Below, in pieces: positions 38,844-47,553 of a stretch of 47,571 bases of DNA. A model generated the notes under the pieces. That model saw only the letters and a list, made by a program, of their open reading frames with translations. It searched no databases and was not told where the DNA came from. The stretch's first letter is position 1, and every line of letters begins with the position of its first letter. The position numbers and the translations under genes are program-made. The DNA comes from Clostridium sp. AM34-11AC. GTDB taxonomy: Bacteria; Bacillota; Clostridia; Lachnospirales; Lachnospiraceae. The stretch covers positions 291 through 47,861 of the forward strand of contig NZ_QWGL01000024.1 of assembly GCF_003435375.1 (NCBI RefSeq). The letters are read 5' to 3'.

Positions 38844-41800
38844 TTATAGTTCAATGTTGACGATTGTATCTTCGTCCATCTCTTTCAGCAGATTTTCACG
38901 CAATGCGGCAAGGTATTTATCAACGTCGTCCTTACTCTCCAACCGCCACGATGCAGTCTTGGCAACCGTCTTGATGGAAACATTCTTCGTGGTGCGCACC
39001 TTATATACCGGCTGCGGTTCTGCGACCTTTTCTGCCGGTTTCACGGTCTCGCCGCGTTTTTTCGCCTCTTCTTCCTGACGCTTGCGCTCTGCCTCGGCCT
39101 TTGCCGCAGCTTCCTGCACAAGACGGATATCCTCTGCGTTCATCTCATTGAGCAGGCGCAGCTTCAGTGCTTCCGCCTTATCTGCATAACTACGCAGAGT
39201 GGAGACATTGTTGCAGTGCTCCGCACCGTCCATGATCTCCTTAAACAGTTCCAGATAACGGTTGAACTTCGCATCCTTATAGGACTTGGTGTTCAGCACT
39301 TCAAAGACACGGTTCCGATCCTGATTGATGGAATCCTTGACCGGCTCTGCCTGCTCTTCCAGAATGCGCATATAGCAGTTCATAAACTTCTCGCGCAGCT
39401 CCGGCAGCTTCGGAATCTCCTTATAGGGCTTCGCCATCCGGACGATGGTGCGCATCTTAGCCACCACGTCTTCCAGTTCTGCATCCACGATGTAGGTCTT
39501 GCTGTCCTCGTAGATATTCAGCATATCCAGCGCACGGGTGAAGATGGTCAGCTGCTCACTGCCAAAGAAATCACGGATAGGCTCATAGTCCTCGCCAAAA
39601 TCCATCAGATCGTCCTGCTCGTCAAATACAGTCTTAAAGAATTCCAGCGGTGCCTGAATCTGCACCAGTGCGGAAAGCCGCTTCTTGCCCTTTTCCAGAA
39701 GTTCCTTTCCTGGATAGGCGTAATTCTCATATTTCGGTTCCAGCCGCTCAATCTCAGTGATCCGATTCTCGCAGTAGTGCTGGAAGTTCTTCATGATGGT
39801 ATCTTCGTCATCGGCAGGCGGTGCCACCTTGAACAGCTCTTTCATCACGGTGCGGACGACCTTTTTCTGGTTTTCCGGCACACGGACGCGCACTTCCGTC
39901 AGCAGCTTATCCACGAACTGCTTCTTCGTGATGTAGCCGATGATTTCTTCCTCGGAACGGTTGTTCAGATTGACGCTCTCACCATTGACCGTAAAGGACA
40001 GATCTCCACGCTTAAAGAGACGTGCCACCAGCCAATGGATGTCATCTTCCACAAAGCCATAGGGTGCTTTCATAAAGCGATCCTTGATCGTTTTCATAGA
40101 AGTTTTCATGTGCATCCGGGAGTTACCTGCCACGAATTGCAGCACATCATCCAGCGCGTGAACATTGGATTCTCCGGTATCTCCCAGTGCCAGCGACAGC
40201 TGATTGCTGGTCTTGAACATCTTCCGGATGTCTGCTTCGCCCATCGCTGCGTCAATGTAGGACAGCTTGTGATAAACCGTCTGCACCAGTCTGCCGATAG
40301 CCTCATTGATGCGGCTGGTCACTTCCTTGCCGGAAGTGTGCAGCACATCGCCATTGACATAGATGGTAGCCTCTTTCAGTGCTTCCGTCAGGTAAAGCTT
40401 GGCGTTACCGTTGCGTTCCCGCATCTCCACACGCTTTGCTTCCTTAATGGTCTCATACTTGGCAAGCTGCACAGAAGTATTCTTACGCAGGAACCGCTCA
40501 ATTTTTAAGTATGCACGCATTTCCGTCAGGAACGCATCGTCATTCGGCAGAACCACAAGGACTTCCTTGCCCTGGCCGGAGAGAAGGCGCAGCGTACCAT
40601 CATCGGTGCCGCCCTCATACCACGGGGTCAGTACACGGAGGCCGATATCGTAATTCTGGTTTGCCTTATAGGGGCGGTCATCCACTGTCTGATTGAAGGA
40701 GAACGCATACCGTCCGCCAAAGCTGGGGTATTGATACTTCTTGCTGGAGAAAATGTCCTCATAGATCAGCTCCGCAATCTTCGTGATGACCTCCGGCATC
40801 TCCACATTTTCTTTTTCGATTTCGTTGTTGATCTCCTGTTCCTCATCGGTCAGGAACACATAGATGGAGCCATTCTTCTGAATCAGCATCTGGCGCATCA
40901 GCACTTTCAGTGCATCCTCCACCTGTGCTTTCAGAGAGATACGATCATCGTCAATGCTGGTAATCATCAGGCTGACGATGTTGTCCACGTTGGCTTCGAT
41001 CTCCAAAACATATTTAATCAGGAAAAGGGTCTTCAACACATTGATAGCAAAGACATCTTTTTCCTTCTTTTCCGGGTTGATGTAACTGTTATCATACGCG
41101 CGGATGATCACACTGCTGTGGCTGTGGTCGAGGAAGTTTTCCAAAGCATCATAAAACCGATAGAACGGCACGATGGCTCCCATCTCATCGTCCATCAGCT
41201 GCATGGCAGATTCTTTGAACAGGGCCAGCATGGAGCGTTCACCTTCGGACAGGTGTTTACCGGATGCACCGTGGGTACGGATGCTGGTCAGCACACTTGC
41301 CAACAGATTGAACTGATATGGGACAAAAGGATAAACCTCTGCAAAATCTTCCGCGTTGGCGTACAGTTTTTTCTCCACACCGTCGTTGAATACAATCAGA
41401 TTTTTGATGATGGTTGCTTTCTGGTCATAGAGCAGACGCAGGCTCTGTGCTGCTGTCTCAGTTTTATCCAGAATACGCTTTTTGATAACAGCATCCACAT
41501 TGGCAGAGGACAGCGAAAGGCGTGTATCGAAACGTCCCTGAATCTTGGAGAAGTCGTTACCCTTCACCTTGGTAATGGAGTCGATGTCCTGCTGGCTCGT
41601 TACGATGACCCAAGCCTTACCCATGCACTCCTTGCCCAGTTCTTCTGTCACTGTCTGGAGGTTCAGCATCAGCTTGGAATCATCACCAATGTACTGACCG
41701 ATCTCATCCACCAGGAAAACCACATGGTGGTTGTTACCTTTTTTATCAATATAGGACTTTACACGCTTGGCAAAATCCTCAATGCTGATCTGGTAGCTCT

Positions 41801-42497
41801 CGGTTGCTTTCTCGCACCAGTTACGGGCAGCTGATTCGCTCATGAAATCTATGTCAGAAAGAACATCGACAACGGAATCCTGAATGAAATCGAAGTCCTG
41901 ACGAGAGCTTTCCCACGGATCGCCATACTCCTCTTCAAACTTTTCCTTAAACTCTTCAAAACGACCTTCCTCGGAAAGCCTGCGCTCCAGGTCAGCAAGG
42001 TGCGGCATGGAACCGCAGAAGCCCTGCATCTCATTGAAAACTTTCAGGAATACGTTCACAATGGCATCTTTATTTTCTTTGCCATTAGAATCGCTTTTGG
42101 AATCAATGTTGAAAAGAATTACGTCCGATGGGGTGTTTGCTGCCAGCTGCATATCTGCCAGCACCATCTGATTGGTAATCTTCTGATCTTCGATAATGTA
42201 GTCGATGGCATGTTTGTCTCCGACCTGTTTATTCTGAAGCAGATAGGACAGAATTTTCAGGAAATGAGATTTACCACTTCCAAAGAAGCCGGAAATCCAG
42301 ACACCCATTTTCGGTGTGGTTCCCTGAATACCTTTTTTATATGCTGCAAAGAAATCTGCAAAATGACGCTGAAGCTCACGGGTCACAACATACTCTTCCA
42401 GCTCCTGCGCTACATTCGTTTCTTCACCCTGACCAACAATGATAACGCCCTGTATCTCACGGTCAATTTTCTTTCGGAACATGTCCTTGATCTGCAT
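38844..42497 (-). CDS. brxC: BrxC: large P-loop ATPase of BREX
   Basis: The protein has 1217 aa from ATG 42497, behind GGAGGAAACTGTT; a start five codons upstream is weaker. Walker A in GVWISGFFGSGKSHFLKIL (about 65-80), Walker B VVFLVDEIGQYIGDD (about 259) and TSQQDIDSITKVKGNDFSKI support an AAA-type/STAND-like ATPase. BrxC is essential for BREX. The C-terminal region has a long charged helix (AEAERKRQEEEAKKRGETV). The gene is in the standard place after brxB. Confidence 0.95.
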   Translation of the reverse strand: MQIKDMFRKKIDREIQGVIIVGQGEETNVAQELEEYVVTRELQRHFADFFAAYKKGIQGTTPKMGVWISGFFGSGKSHFLKILSYLLQNKQVGDKHAIDYIIEDQKITNQMVLADMQLAANTPSDVILFNIDSKSDSNGKENKDAIVNVFLKVFNEMQGFCGSMPHLADLERRLSEEGRFEEFKEKFEEEYGDPWESSRQDFDFIQDSVVDVLSDIDFMSESAARNWCEKATESYQISIEDFAKRVKSYIDKKGNNHHVVFLVDEIGQYIGDDSKLMLNLQTVTEELGKECMGKAWVIVTSQQDIDSITKVKGNDFSKIQGRFDTRLSLSSANVDAVIKKRILDKTETAAQSLRLLYDQKATIIKNLIVFNDGVEKKLYANAEDFAEVYPFVPYQFNLLASVLTSIRTHGASGKHLSEGERSMLALFKESAMQLMDDEMGAIVPFYRFYDALENFLDHSHSSVIIRAYDNSYINPEKKEKDVFAINVLKTLFLIKYVLEIEANVDNIVSLMITSIDDDRISLKAQVEDALKVLMRQMLIQKNGSIYVFLTDEEQEINNEIEKENVEMPEVITKIAELIYEDIFSSKKYQYPSFGGRYAFSFNQTVDDRPYKANQNYDIGLRVLTPWYEGGTDDGTLRLLSGQGKEVLVVLPNDDAFLTEMRAYLKIERFLRKNTSVQLAKYETIKEAKRVEMRERNGNAKLYLTEALKEATIYVNGDVLHTSGKEVTSRINEAIGRLVQTVYHKLSYIDAAMGEADIRKMFKTSNQLSLALGDTGESNVHALDDVLQFVAGNSRMHMKTSMKTIKDRFMKAPYGFVEDDIHWLVARLFKRGDLSFTVNGESVNLNNRSEEEIIGYITKKQFVDKLLTEVRVRVPENQKKVVRTVMKELFKVAPPADDEDTIMKNFQHYCENRITEIERLEPKYENYAYPGKELLEKGKKRLSALVQIQAPLEFFKTVFDEQDDLMDFGEDYEPIRDFFGSEQLTIFTRALDMLNIYEDSKTYIVDAELEDVVAKMRTIVRMAKPYKEIPKLPELREKFMNCYMRILEEQAEPVKDSINQDRNRVFEVLNTKSYKDAKFNRYLELFKEIMDGAEHCNNVSTLRSYADKAEALKLRLLNEMNAEDIRLVQEAAAKAEAERKRQEEEAKKRGETVKPAEKVAEPQPVYKVRTTKNVSIKTVAKTASWRLESKDDVDKYLAALRENLLKEMDEDTIVNIEL

Positions 42498-42515
42498 AAC
42501 AGTTTCCTCCATCCA

Positions 42516-43136
42516 TTACTTTACCAGTCGGAATGCCCGGTAATAATTATCGTCTTTAATCTCATTGAAGAGAATCAGCTCCTGCTCATTATAGGTTCCC
42601 GGAAAGAACATCACGACCGGGCAGCGCACAAACGCCTGATGTAAATTGTTAAGCACCTTGTGGGAACGCAGAATCGGATAGCACTTGCCGATACCGGTCA
42701 GGAACACAACTGCATTCTCCGGCGTATGTTCTTTGATATATTGCACGATTAAGCTGTCATCGTCATTTATCTTCATGGAGTTGGTCAGTGCCTTGACGAT
42801 ACGCTCGATTCCTCGCTTTTTTTCAAAGTCATAGCACTTTTCCATGAAGTTCTTCTTTTCCAAAAAGTCAATGATGATATCATACAGGTCAAAGACCACA
42901 AGCTCAAAATCATCATCGCCCCGGTCGTTCTTATTTTTCAGGTACTCTACGCGCTCCCGAACCTCCAGTTCCTTTTCCGGTGGATAATCAAACACCCAAT
43001 AGTTGACCTCATTTGCGCGGCCTGTTCCTTTTCGGAAAAACGGCTTATGGATTGCAAGCTCCATCTCGTCCAGTCTTTGGCTTAAATGGCCCAGGCCACC
43101 CTCTCTTTCTCCTGCGGAGAAATTCACCTTGTCCAT
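42516..43136 (-). CDS. brxB: BrxB (DUF1788) of BREX
   Basis: The protein has 206 aa of the DUF1788 family: MELAIHKPFFRKGTGRANEV, NYWVFDYPPEKEL, and NAVVFLTGIGKCYPILRSHK with VVMFFPGTYNEQEL near the C-terminus. This family is BrxB, a small core BREX protein of unknown activity. It starts 1 base after the brxA stop; its ribosome binding site (GGGGGTAAG) overlaps the end of brxA. Confidence 0.93.
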   Translation of the reverse strand: MDKVNFSAGEREGGLGHLSQRLDEMELAIHKPFFRKGTGRANEVNYWVFDYPPEKELEVRERVEYLKNKNDRGDDDFELVVFDLYDIIIDFLEKKNFMEKCYDFEKKRGIERIVKALTNSMKINDDDSLIVQYIKEHTPENAVVFLTGIGKCYPILRSHKVLNNLHQAFVRCPVVMFFPGTYNEQELILFNEIKDDNYYRAFRLVK

Positions 43137-43137
43137 T

Positions 43138-43746
43138 TCATCTTACCCCCGTCAGTGTTTTTACCATGATGCCAAGATCATGGTCATAAAGCCAATGCTC
43201 AAATGCAATATCAAGAATTGGCTTCAGTATTTTTCTTGTGCTGTTTGCCCGGTTGCTTTCTAAAAGTCCTGCTTCATAAAGCTGTGTCTTATAGCAGGAA
43301 CCGAGACGGCGCAGCGTATAGTCTTGAAGAGAAGCCACTTTCTCACTCTGTTCCTGTTTATTTTTGAAAAATATCCGGATATCTGCATCCGTCAGCTCAT
43401 CGGAACCAAGAATCATTTTTTCCCGCACTACTTCATACACAAAATCAAAGAATAGCGTGTCATGCAAAAGAGCCGCAGTCAGCACAAATAGTTTTTGTGT
43501 AGCAAGATCACTGCTCAAAAAGATTAGGTAAAAGCTTTCATCTAATGTCTTGATACGGGCTGTTACGGTAGAATAAATCTGCTGCGCTCGTAGTTTTGTC
43601 GGTGCGCCATAGATGTTTGTCTCTTCATTCAACTTTTTAATGTCTGCAAAGCTCTTACCCTCGCTCAAAAGCTGCACGGTTTTCCGAAATTCCATGAACC
43701 AGAACGAAAATTTCACTGCTCCTGCACTATACGGTTTTCTTTCCAT
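43138..43746 (-). CDS. brxA: BrxA (DUF1819) of BREX
   Basis: The protein has 202 aa from ATG 43746, chosen because GGAGAGAACGAAG precedes it and MERKPYSAGAVKFSFWFMEF is the family start. It contains the DUF1819 core (FVLTAALLHDTLFFDFVYEV, REKMILGSDELTDADIRIFF). BrxA is a DNA-binding helical protein in characterised BREX systems. The start overlaps the end of the small HTH gene, so the two are coupled. Confidence 0.93.
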   Translation of the reverse strand: MERKPYSAGAVKFSFWFMEFRKTVQLLSEGKSFADIKKLNEETNIYGAPTKLRAQQIYSTVTARIKTLDESFYLIFLSSDLATQKLFVLTAALLHDTLFFDFVYEVVREKMILGSDELTDADIRIFFKNKQEQSEKVASLQDYTLRRLGSCYKTQLYEAGLLESNRANSTRKILKPILDIAFEHWLYDHDLGIMVKTLTGVR

Positions 43747-43954
43747 CTTCGTTCTCTCCATTTCCGGATTTTGTTTTAATATATCTGCCGCTTTTGATTC
43801 TGGCATCCTTCGGCTTTTCGGCGTTAATAGGAATGACCCACTGATGGCCTAAACGCTCGGCACCATCAATTCGCCCTTCCGTGCATAATGTCTGTACTCT
43901 CCTTGTGCAGATGCCCCATTTTTCAGAAGCCTGCTTAATCGTCATGAAATCCAT
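43727..43954 (-). CDS. Small excisionase-like HTH protein at the head of the BREX operon
   Basis: The protein has 75 aa. MDFMTIKQASEKWGICTRRV, QTLCTEGRIDGAERLGHQWV and IPINAEKPKDARI form a MerR/excisionase-type winged HTH. GAGG stands just before the ATG at 43954. As first gene of the operon it is a candidate regulator of BREX-Qat. It lies 60 bases downstream of the promoter. It could also be a leftover excisionase of the element that brought the island. Confidence 0.82.
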   Translation of the reverse strand: MDFMTIKQASEKWGICTRRVQTLCTEGRIDGAERLGHQWVIPINAEKPKDARIKSGRYIKTKSGNGENEDGKKTV

Positions 43955-44013
43955 ACGGAACCTCTTTTTCGATGTCTAAAGTCACTCGCAGCAAGTTAAA
44001 ATTTCTCATTTAT

Positions 44014-44042
44014 ATTCTACTCCAAGAAACGAATAAAATCAA
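44014..44042 (-). promoter_or_regulatory. Promoter of the BREX-Qat operon
   Basis: Minus strand TTGATT (44037-44042), 17-base spacer, TAGAAT (44014-44019), about 60 bases before the HTH start codon. It is the only good promoter I find ahead of the 19-kb gene train and lies between the VWA terminator and the HTH gene. Confidence 0.65.
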
Positions 44043-44056
44043 TCGAAAGTTCTTCC

Positions 44057-44084
44057 AAAAAACCGGAGTGAATCATCACCCCGG
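44057..44084 (-). terminator. Rho-independent terminator after the VWA gene
   Basis: Minus strand: CCGGGGTGA, TGAT loop, TCACTCCGG, then TTTTTT. It isolates the BREX promoter from upstream transcription. Confidence 0.9.
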
Positions 44085-44097
44085 CTTCAAAAAACAT

Positions 44098-44577
44098 TTA
44101 CTTGTGCTTGCGGTCTCCACGCTTTTTGTAGTCCTCGTCTATACGCTTTTTCCAGTCTGCGCTCAGCGGGGCACTGCACCGGACAGAGCTGATTGCTTCG
44201 CTGACCACTTCATAATTCAACGCAGTTCCTTCGCTGTCGCACTGATAGTTGACTGCACGATCTGCACCGATTCCGAACTGGCTTGCGGTCTCTACTGCGT
44301 CAATATTGGCACCGAGGAACAAAAACTCCCAACCGTATTTCGCTTTCTGCCGCTCGATCATCTGCTTTACTTTTTCGCTGTTGTACCGACGGCTGGCATT
44401 TTCCATTCCGTCCGTAGTGATTACAAACATAGTGTGTTCCGGGACATCTTCTGGTCGTGCGTACTTATGAACATTTCCAATGTGATGAATCGCACCGCCG
44501 ATGGTGTCCCGTTCTAATCCGCTCATGGAACCGCTGCGGTCTAAGATAAAAACGAGCTCTGTTAAATTCTTTCTCAT
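44098..44577 (-). CDS. VWA domain protein, apparently lacking an internal segment
   Basis: The protein has 159 aa from ATG 44577 behind GGAGGACAAGC. It begins MRKNLTELVFILDRSGSMSG (D-x-S-x-S metal motif), goes LERDTIGGAIHHIGNVHKYA, then FVITTDGMENASRRYNSEKV. Relatives I know keep about 55 more residues between DTIGG and AIHHIGN, including the threonine loop (CTALLDA-type) of the metal site. The frame is intact, so the loss is a clean in-frame deletion, perhaps between two GG-encoding stretches. Metal binding is probably weakened. The role is unknown; VWA proteins often form chaperone or defence complexes. Confidence 0.72.
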   Translation of the reverse strand: MRKNLTELVFILDRSGSMSGLERDTIGGAIHHIGNVHKYARPEDVPEHTMFVITTDGMENASRRYNSEKVKQMIERQKAKYGWEFLFLGANIDAVETASQFGIGADRAVNYQCDSEGTALNYEVVSEAISSVRCSAPLSADWKKRIDEDYKKRGDRKHK

Positions 44578-44629
44578 ATGCTTGTCCTCCCAAAATCTCG
44601 CCCTTGCGGGCTCGCTGTTGCGGTATTCG

Positions 44630-44658
44630 CCAAGGTTTCGAGCAAGCTCGAACTTTGG
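44630..44658. repeat. Inverted repeat in the VWA-macrodomain spacer
   Basis: TTCGAGC-AA-GCTCGAA is a perfect 7-base stem, imperfectly extended by CCAAGG and CTTTGG. GCCCTTGCGGGC sits 30 bases away. No T-run follows on either strand, so it is not a terminator; it might be an operator or a leader RNA structure for the VWA gene. The spacer 44578-44761 holds no gene. Confidence 0.5.
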
Positions 44659-44761
44659 CTCATTACACGCGCATATGGCTGCTCGGTTTCGTACCTTACA
44701 GCCATAGTATAGCGATTTTCTTTTGTAGGGTGGTCGCATGGAAAGCGACATTTCTTTGTCC

Positions 44762-45778
44762 TTATGCTCCGATCAGGCTCTGGTCAAAGGCAAACAGTGC
44801 CTCGTTGATTTCATACACATTGTAGTTTCCTCGTTCGACAAAATATTCTACAATGATGTCGAATTTGCTCGAATGGGAAAGGGTAAAGCCTGCCTTGCCG
44901 AGCATCTCCTGCATCTGGGCAAGCGGCAATTCCAAAGCCAGGGCAAATGCCAGCACCGTAGGTTTGGATGGCTTGTAGAATTTATCCGAACGGATCTTCG
45001 AGAAGAGCTTCCGGTCAATGTTTGCCTTCTTGTAGCACTGGGCATCCGTCATGCCGCTTTCGTCAATCTTCCACAGCAGCATTTCCGAAAAACTCTCATC
45101 AATCTGTCCCAGTGCCTCTTCCAAGGATTGACTGCTGCAAGATTTACAGATTGCTTCGGACGGCAGCGGGGCAGGTGCAGCTTCAAAGCAGGATTCCTCT
45201 GACAATGCTTCGAGCCGCCGCCTCTGTTCTGCCCGTCTGTCGGTATGTTCCTCCACATACCGGTCATCTATGTACGCCGCGATATCAGCAAAAAGTTTTC
45301 CGCTAATCTGATATGCCTTCCGATCAAAGCTAACGATGTAAACCATCATCTCATTCTCCAGCAGGAATGTGCCGATGGTATCGACTGCAACCTTCAGAGC
45401 CTGGTCTTTCGGATAGCCGTAAATGCCGGAGGAAATCAGCGGAAAGGCCACCGACTGACAGCCATTTTCTTTTGCCAGGTTCAAAGATGTCCGATAACAG
45501 GATTCCAGAAGCTCCTGTTCCCGATGTTTGCCATCCCTCCAACGCGGTCCAACTGCATGGATCACATATTTGCAGGGCAAGTGGTATCCCTTTGTGATTT
45601 TTGCGCTGCCTGTCTCGCAGCCATGCAGCGTACTGCACTCTGCAAGCAGCTCCGGTCCGGCAGCACGATGAATGCAGCCGTCCACACCACCACCGCCCAA
45701 AAGAGACGTGTTGGCAGCATTGACGATTGCGTCAACGCTCATTTTTGTAATATCGTTTCTGATAATCTGTAAGGGCAT
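44762..45778 (-). CDS. Macrodomain (ADP-ribosylhydrolase-like) protein with C-terminal extension
   Basis: The protein has 338 aa. The macrodomain at about 1-170 has the binding loops [20 protein letters not shown] (Asn, GGGG), [11 protein letters not shown] and [20 protein letters not shown]. It should bind or remove ADP-ribose. The extension (about 230-338: [40 protein letters not shown]) resembles a HTH/XRE-like helical domain and ends with [22 protein letters not shown] helices ([18 protein letters not shown]). It follows the EVE-nuclease gene by 28 bases. Confidence 0.87.
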   Translation of the reverse strand: MPLQIIRNDITKMSVDAIVNAANTSLLGGGGVDGCIHRAAGPELLAECSTLHGCETGSAKITKGYHLPCKYVIHAVGPRWRDGKHREQELLESCYRTSLNLAKENGCQSVAFPLISSGIYGYPKDQALKVAVDTIGTFLLENEMMVYIVSFDRKAYQISGKLFADIAAYIDDRYVEEHTDRRAEQRRRLEALSEESCFEAAPAPLPSEAICKSCSSQSLEEALGQIDESFSEMLLWKIDESGMTDAQCYKKANIDRKLFSKIRSDKFYKPSKPTVLAFALALELPLAQMQEMLGKAGFTLSHSSKFDIIVEYFVERGNYNVYEINEALFAFDQSLIGA

Positions 45779-45806
45779 TGCTTATTCCTCCCTCTTCTGC
45801 ACATCG

Positions 45807-47174
45807 TTAAACATGCTTTTTTTGCAATTCTCGAATCAACATTTCAACCTGTGCCCCTGTAAGAAACGGTGTTTTGATTGTCGATGCCCAATAAAAATTC
45901 CGCTTCAAAATTGTTTTTATTTCATTCGGAGAAAGCGCAGGCAACGCCTTGACATCCCCATTAAATTTTTCCGGCACAATCATTCTGACACTATGATATT
46001 TTTCATCAGCCACTTCTGTCGGCGTGTCTGTGACAATCTGTCCAACCGCAATAATTCCTCTTCCTTTGGAATAAAAAAGAGCATAGTCATCTTTGCGAAA
46101 GCTGTCGATATACCGTTTGGCATCCCCATATGCCGCTATTTTGTTTCCGAGAATCATCTCGGATTCATTTGTATCTGAATACGAGATATTCGTATCAAAC
46201 ATGATTCCTTTACACGCAGAAAACTTCAAACGATTATTTTCTATTTCTGTCAGAAACTTCACCCAGTATAAAACATTCTCCGGAATGATATGAGACTTAT
46301 CCGGATTGATCGCAAATTCATAGATAACCGTTGGATCTGCTGCTTTCACATTTGAATATTTCTGTGCATTCTGAACGTTTCCTTCTGTTGTAAGCAAATA
46401 CACTTCACCATTCAGGCTGGAATAGTCATCTGTATTGAGATCAACATCACCCTTCTTTACCTGAATGTAAATATGCTTTCGGTTCAGGTCATTTGGATCA
46501 ACCAAAACGCACTCATACTTTGGCGTAGCAATTTTATTTGTCGATGGAATGCAAACGTAGCCTTTCGTATCATACAGCCACAGCGCAAGTAAATCCTCAA
46601 CATCTTCCGGCTGAAGCAGGCTGTAAAAATGCTTCTCGCATAACGAGAGGGCTGGATCGGGATAATTGAATAGATCCAGCGCTGAATCGTGGACACGGTT
46701 ATACAACATCTGACTGTATTCTTCCACTCCATTTTTCTTAATTCTCTGGATGGTTGAACCCATAATAAATGATGTTGCCACAGCACCAGGAACGGATTCT
46801 TCATCTGCCTTATCTGTAGCTGGATACCAATCTATATTGGTCAACTGATTCGCTGCATCCATCTGTACTGCATCCTCGCGAAACACCCATGTACTGTTCG
46901 CCTTAACTCTCGCAATATAGTATTTCCCTTCATTTCTTGAGCGCATCCATAGGAGATCTCCTTCTTTCACATCCTCTACCATGCGGCATACACTGTCGAA
47001 TGATTTGTACTGCGTTCTTGCCAGATTACAGTAATCCAAAAATGTATGTATCCCAGAACGTTCTGCCTGGGTTAATTCACGCAGACTCCATCCCATTGCT
47101 GCTACATGATTTTTCAAGCAATAGTCGGCAACATTTGTGCCTCCTGTATTCACCTGTAATCTCCATACTGCCAT
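45807..47174 (-). CDS. Predicted modification-dependent nuclease: EVE-like, PD-(D/E)XK-like, EVE-like
   Basis: The protein has 455 aa. Part 1 (about 1-160): MAVWRLQVNTGGTNVADYCL, GDLLWMRSRNEGKYYIARVK and GAVATSFIMGSTIQRIKKNG form a PUA/EVE-like modified-base reader. Part 2 (about 185-290): ALWLYDTKGYVCIPSTNKIA, ECVLVDPNDLNRKHIYIQVK, KGDVDLNTDDYSSL; this fits a Mrr-like nuclease core (D221 area, Q-x-K). Part 3 (about 330-420): DAKRYIDSFRKDDYALFYSK, GRGIIAVGQIVTDTPTEVA looks like another PUA-like module. Such layout suggests a type IV restriction enzyme. Two independent readers in one chain would be unusual. The calls are by eye. Confidence 0.5.
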   Translation of the reverse strand: MAVWRLQVNTGGTNVADYCLKNHVAAMGWSLRELTQAERSGIHTFLDYCNLARTQYKSFDSVCRMVEDVKEGDLLWMRSRNEGKYYIARVKANSTWVFREDAVQMDAANQLTNIDWYPATDKADEESVPGAVATSFIMGSTIQRIKKNGVEEYSQMLYNRVHDSALDLFNYPDPALSLCEKHFYSLLQPEDVEDLLALWLYDTKGYVCIPSTNKIATPKYECVLVDPNDLNRKHIYIQVKKGDVDLNTDDYSSLNGEVYLLTTEGNVQNAQKYSNVKAADPTVIYEFAINPDKSHIIPENVLYWVKFLTEIENNRLKFSACKGIMFDTNISYSDTNESEMILGNKIAAYGDAKRYIDSFRKDDYALFYSKGRGIIAVGQIVTDTPTEVADEKYHSVRMIVPEKFNGDVKALPALSPNEIKTILKRNFYWASTIKTPFLTGAQVEMLIRELQKKHV

Positions 47175-47231
47175 CTTGTCTTCCTCTTTCTTTTTGCATT
47201 TAGAACTTTCTCATCATTCGCTTTAATATTA

Positions 47232-47450
47232 TTATATATCGTCCACACATAGAGTTACAGATGCAATGTACATTATTTTGCACATTTCCGATTTGGTCTT
47301 GCGGTACTCTGCATAGGAGCTTTTCTTTCGTTCCAGGAGCATCGCATACTCTGCGTTCAGCTCGCTGATGCGTGGATGCTTTTTGTCAGAGCCGTTCTCT
47401 TTCTTATAAGCATCGAACGCCTTTTTCACTGCGCTGTTGAAAAATGCCAT
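47232..47450 (-). CDS. 72-aa relaxase-tail-like ORF
   Basis: MAFFNSAVKKAFDAYKKENG, then HPRISELNAEYAMLLERKKS and SYAEYRKTKSEMCKIMYIAS match the C-terminal coiled segment typical of MobA-type relaxases and their relatives (LNAEYAxLLxxKKxxYxEYRxxxxEM). AAGGAGGTACACATTT stands before the ATG, so it is probably translated as a stand-alone piece. This is a trace of a conjugative or mobilisable element at the island edge. It could instead be a small independent protein family. Confidence 0.6.
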   Translation of the reverse strand: MAFFNSAVKKAFDAYKKENGSDKKHPRISELNAEYAMLLERKKSSYAEYRKTKSEMCKIMYIASVTLCVDDI

Positions 47451-47533
47451 AAATGTGTACCTCCTTGTACGATGCGCCCTTGCAGACGGATGAATAGTGA
47501 ATGTCCCCTTGCATGTGCACCTGCAAATGGGTC

Positions 47534-47553
47534 AAAAATAGGCTTCGCCTATT
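47534..47553 (-). terminator. Rho-independent terminator for genes right of the window
   Basis: Minus strand: AATAGGC-GAA-GCCTATT followed by TTTG. It ends a transcript entering from beyond the right edge. Confidence 0.7.

Noticed and set aside
37726..40508. Long plus-strand frames of 430-450 aa
   Set aside because: They are antisense to pglX and brxC, whose motifs are unambiguous.
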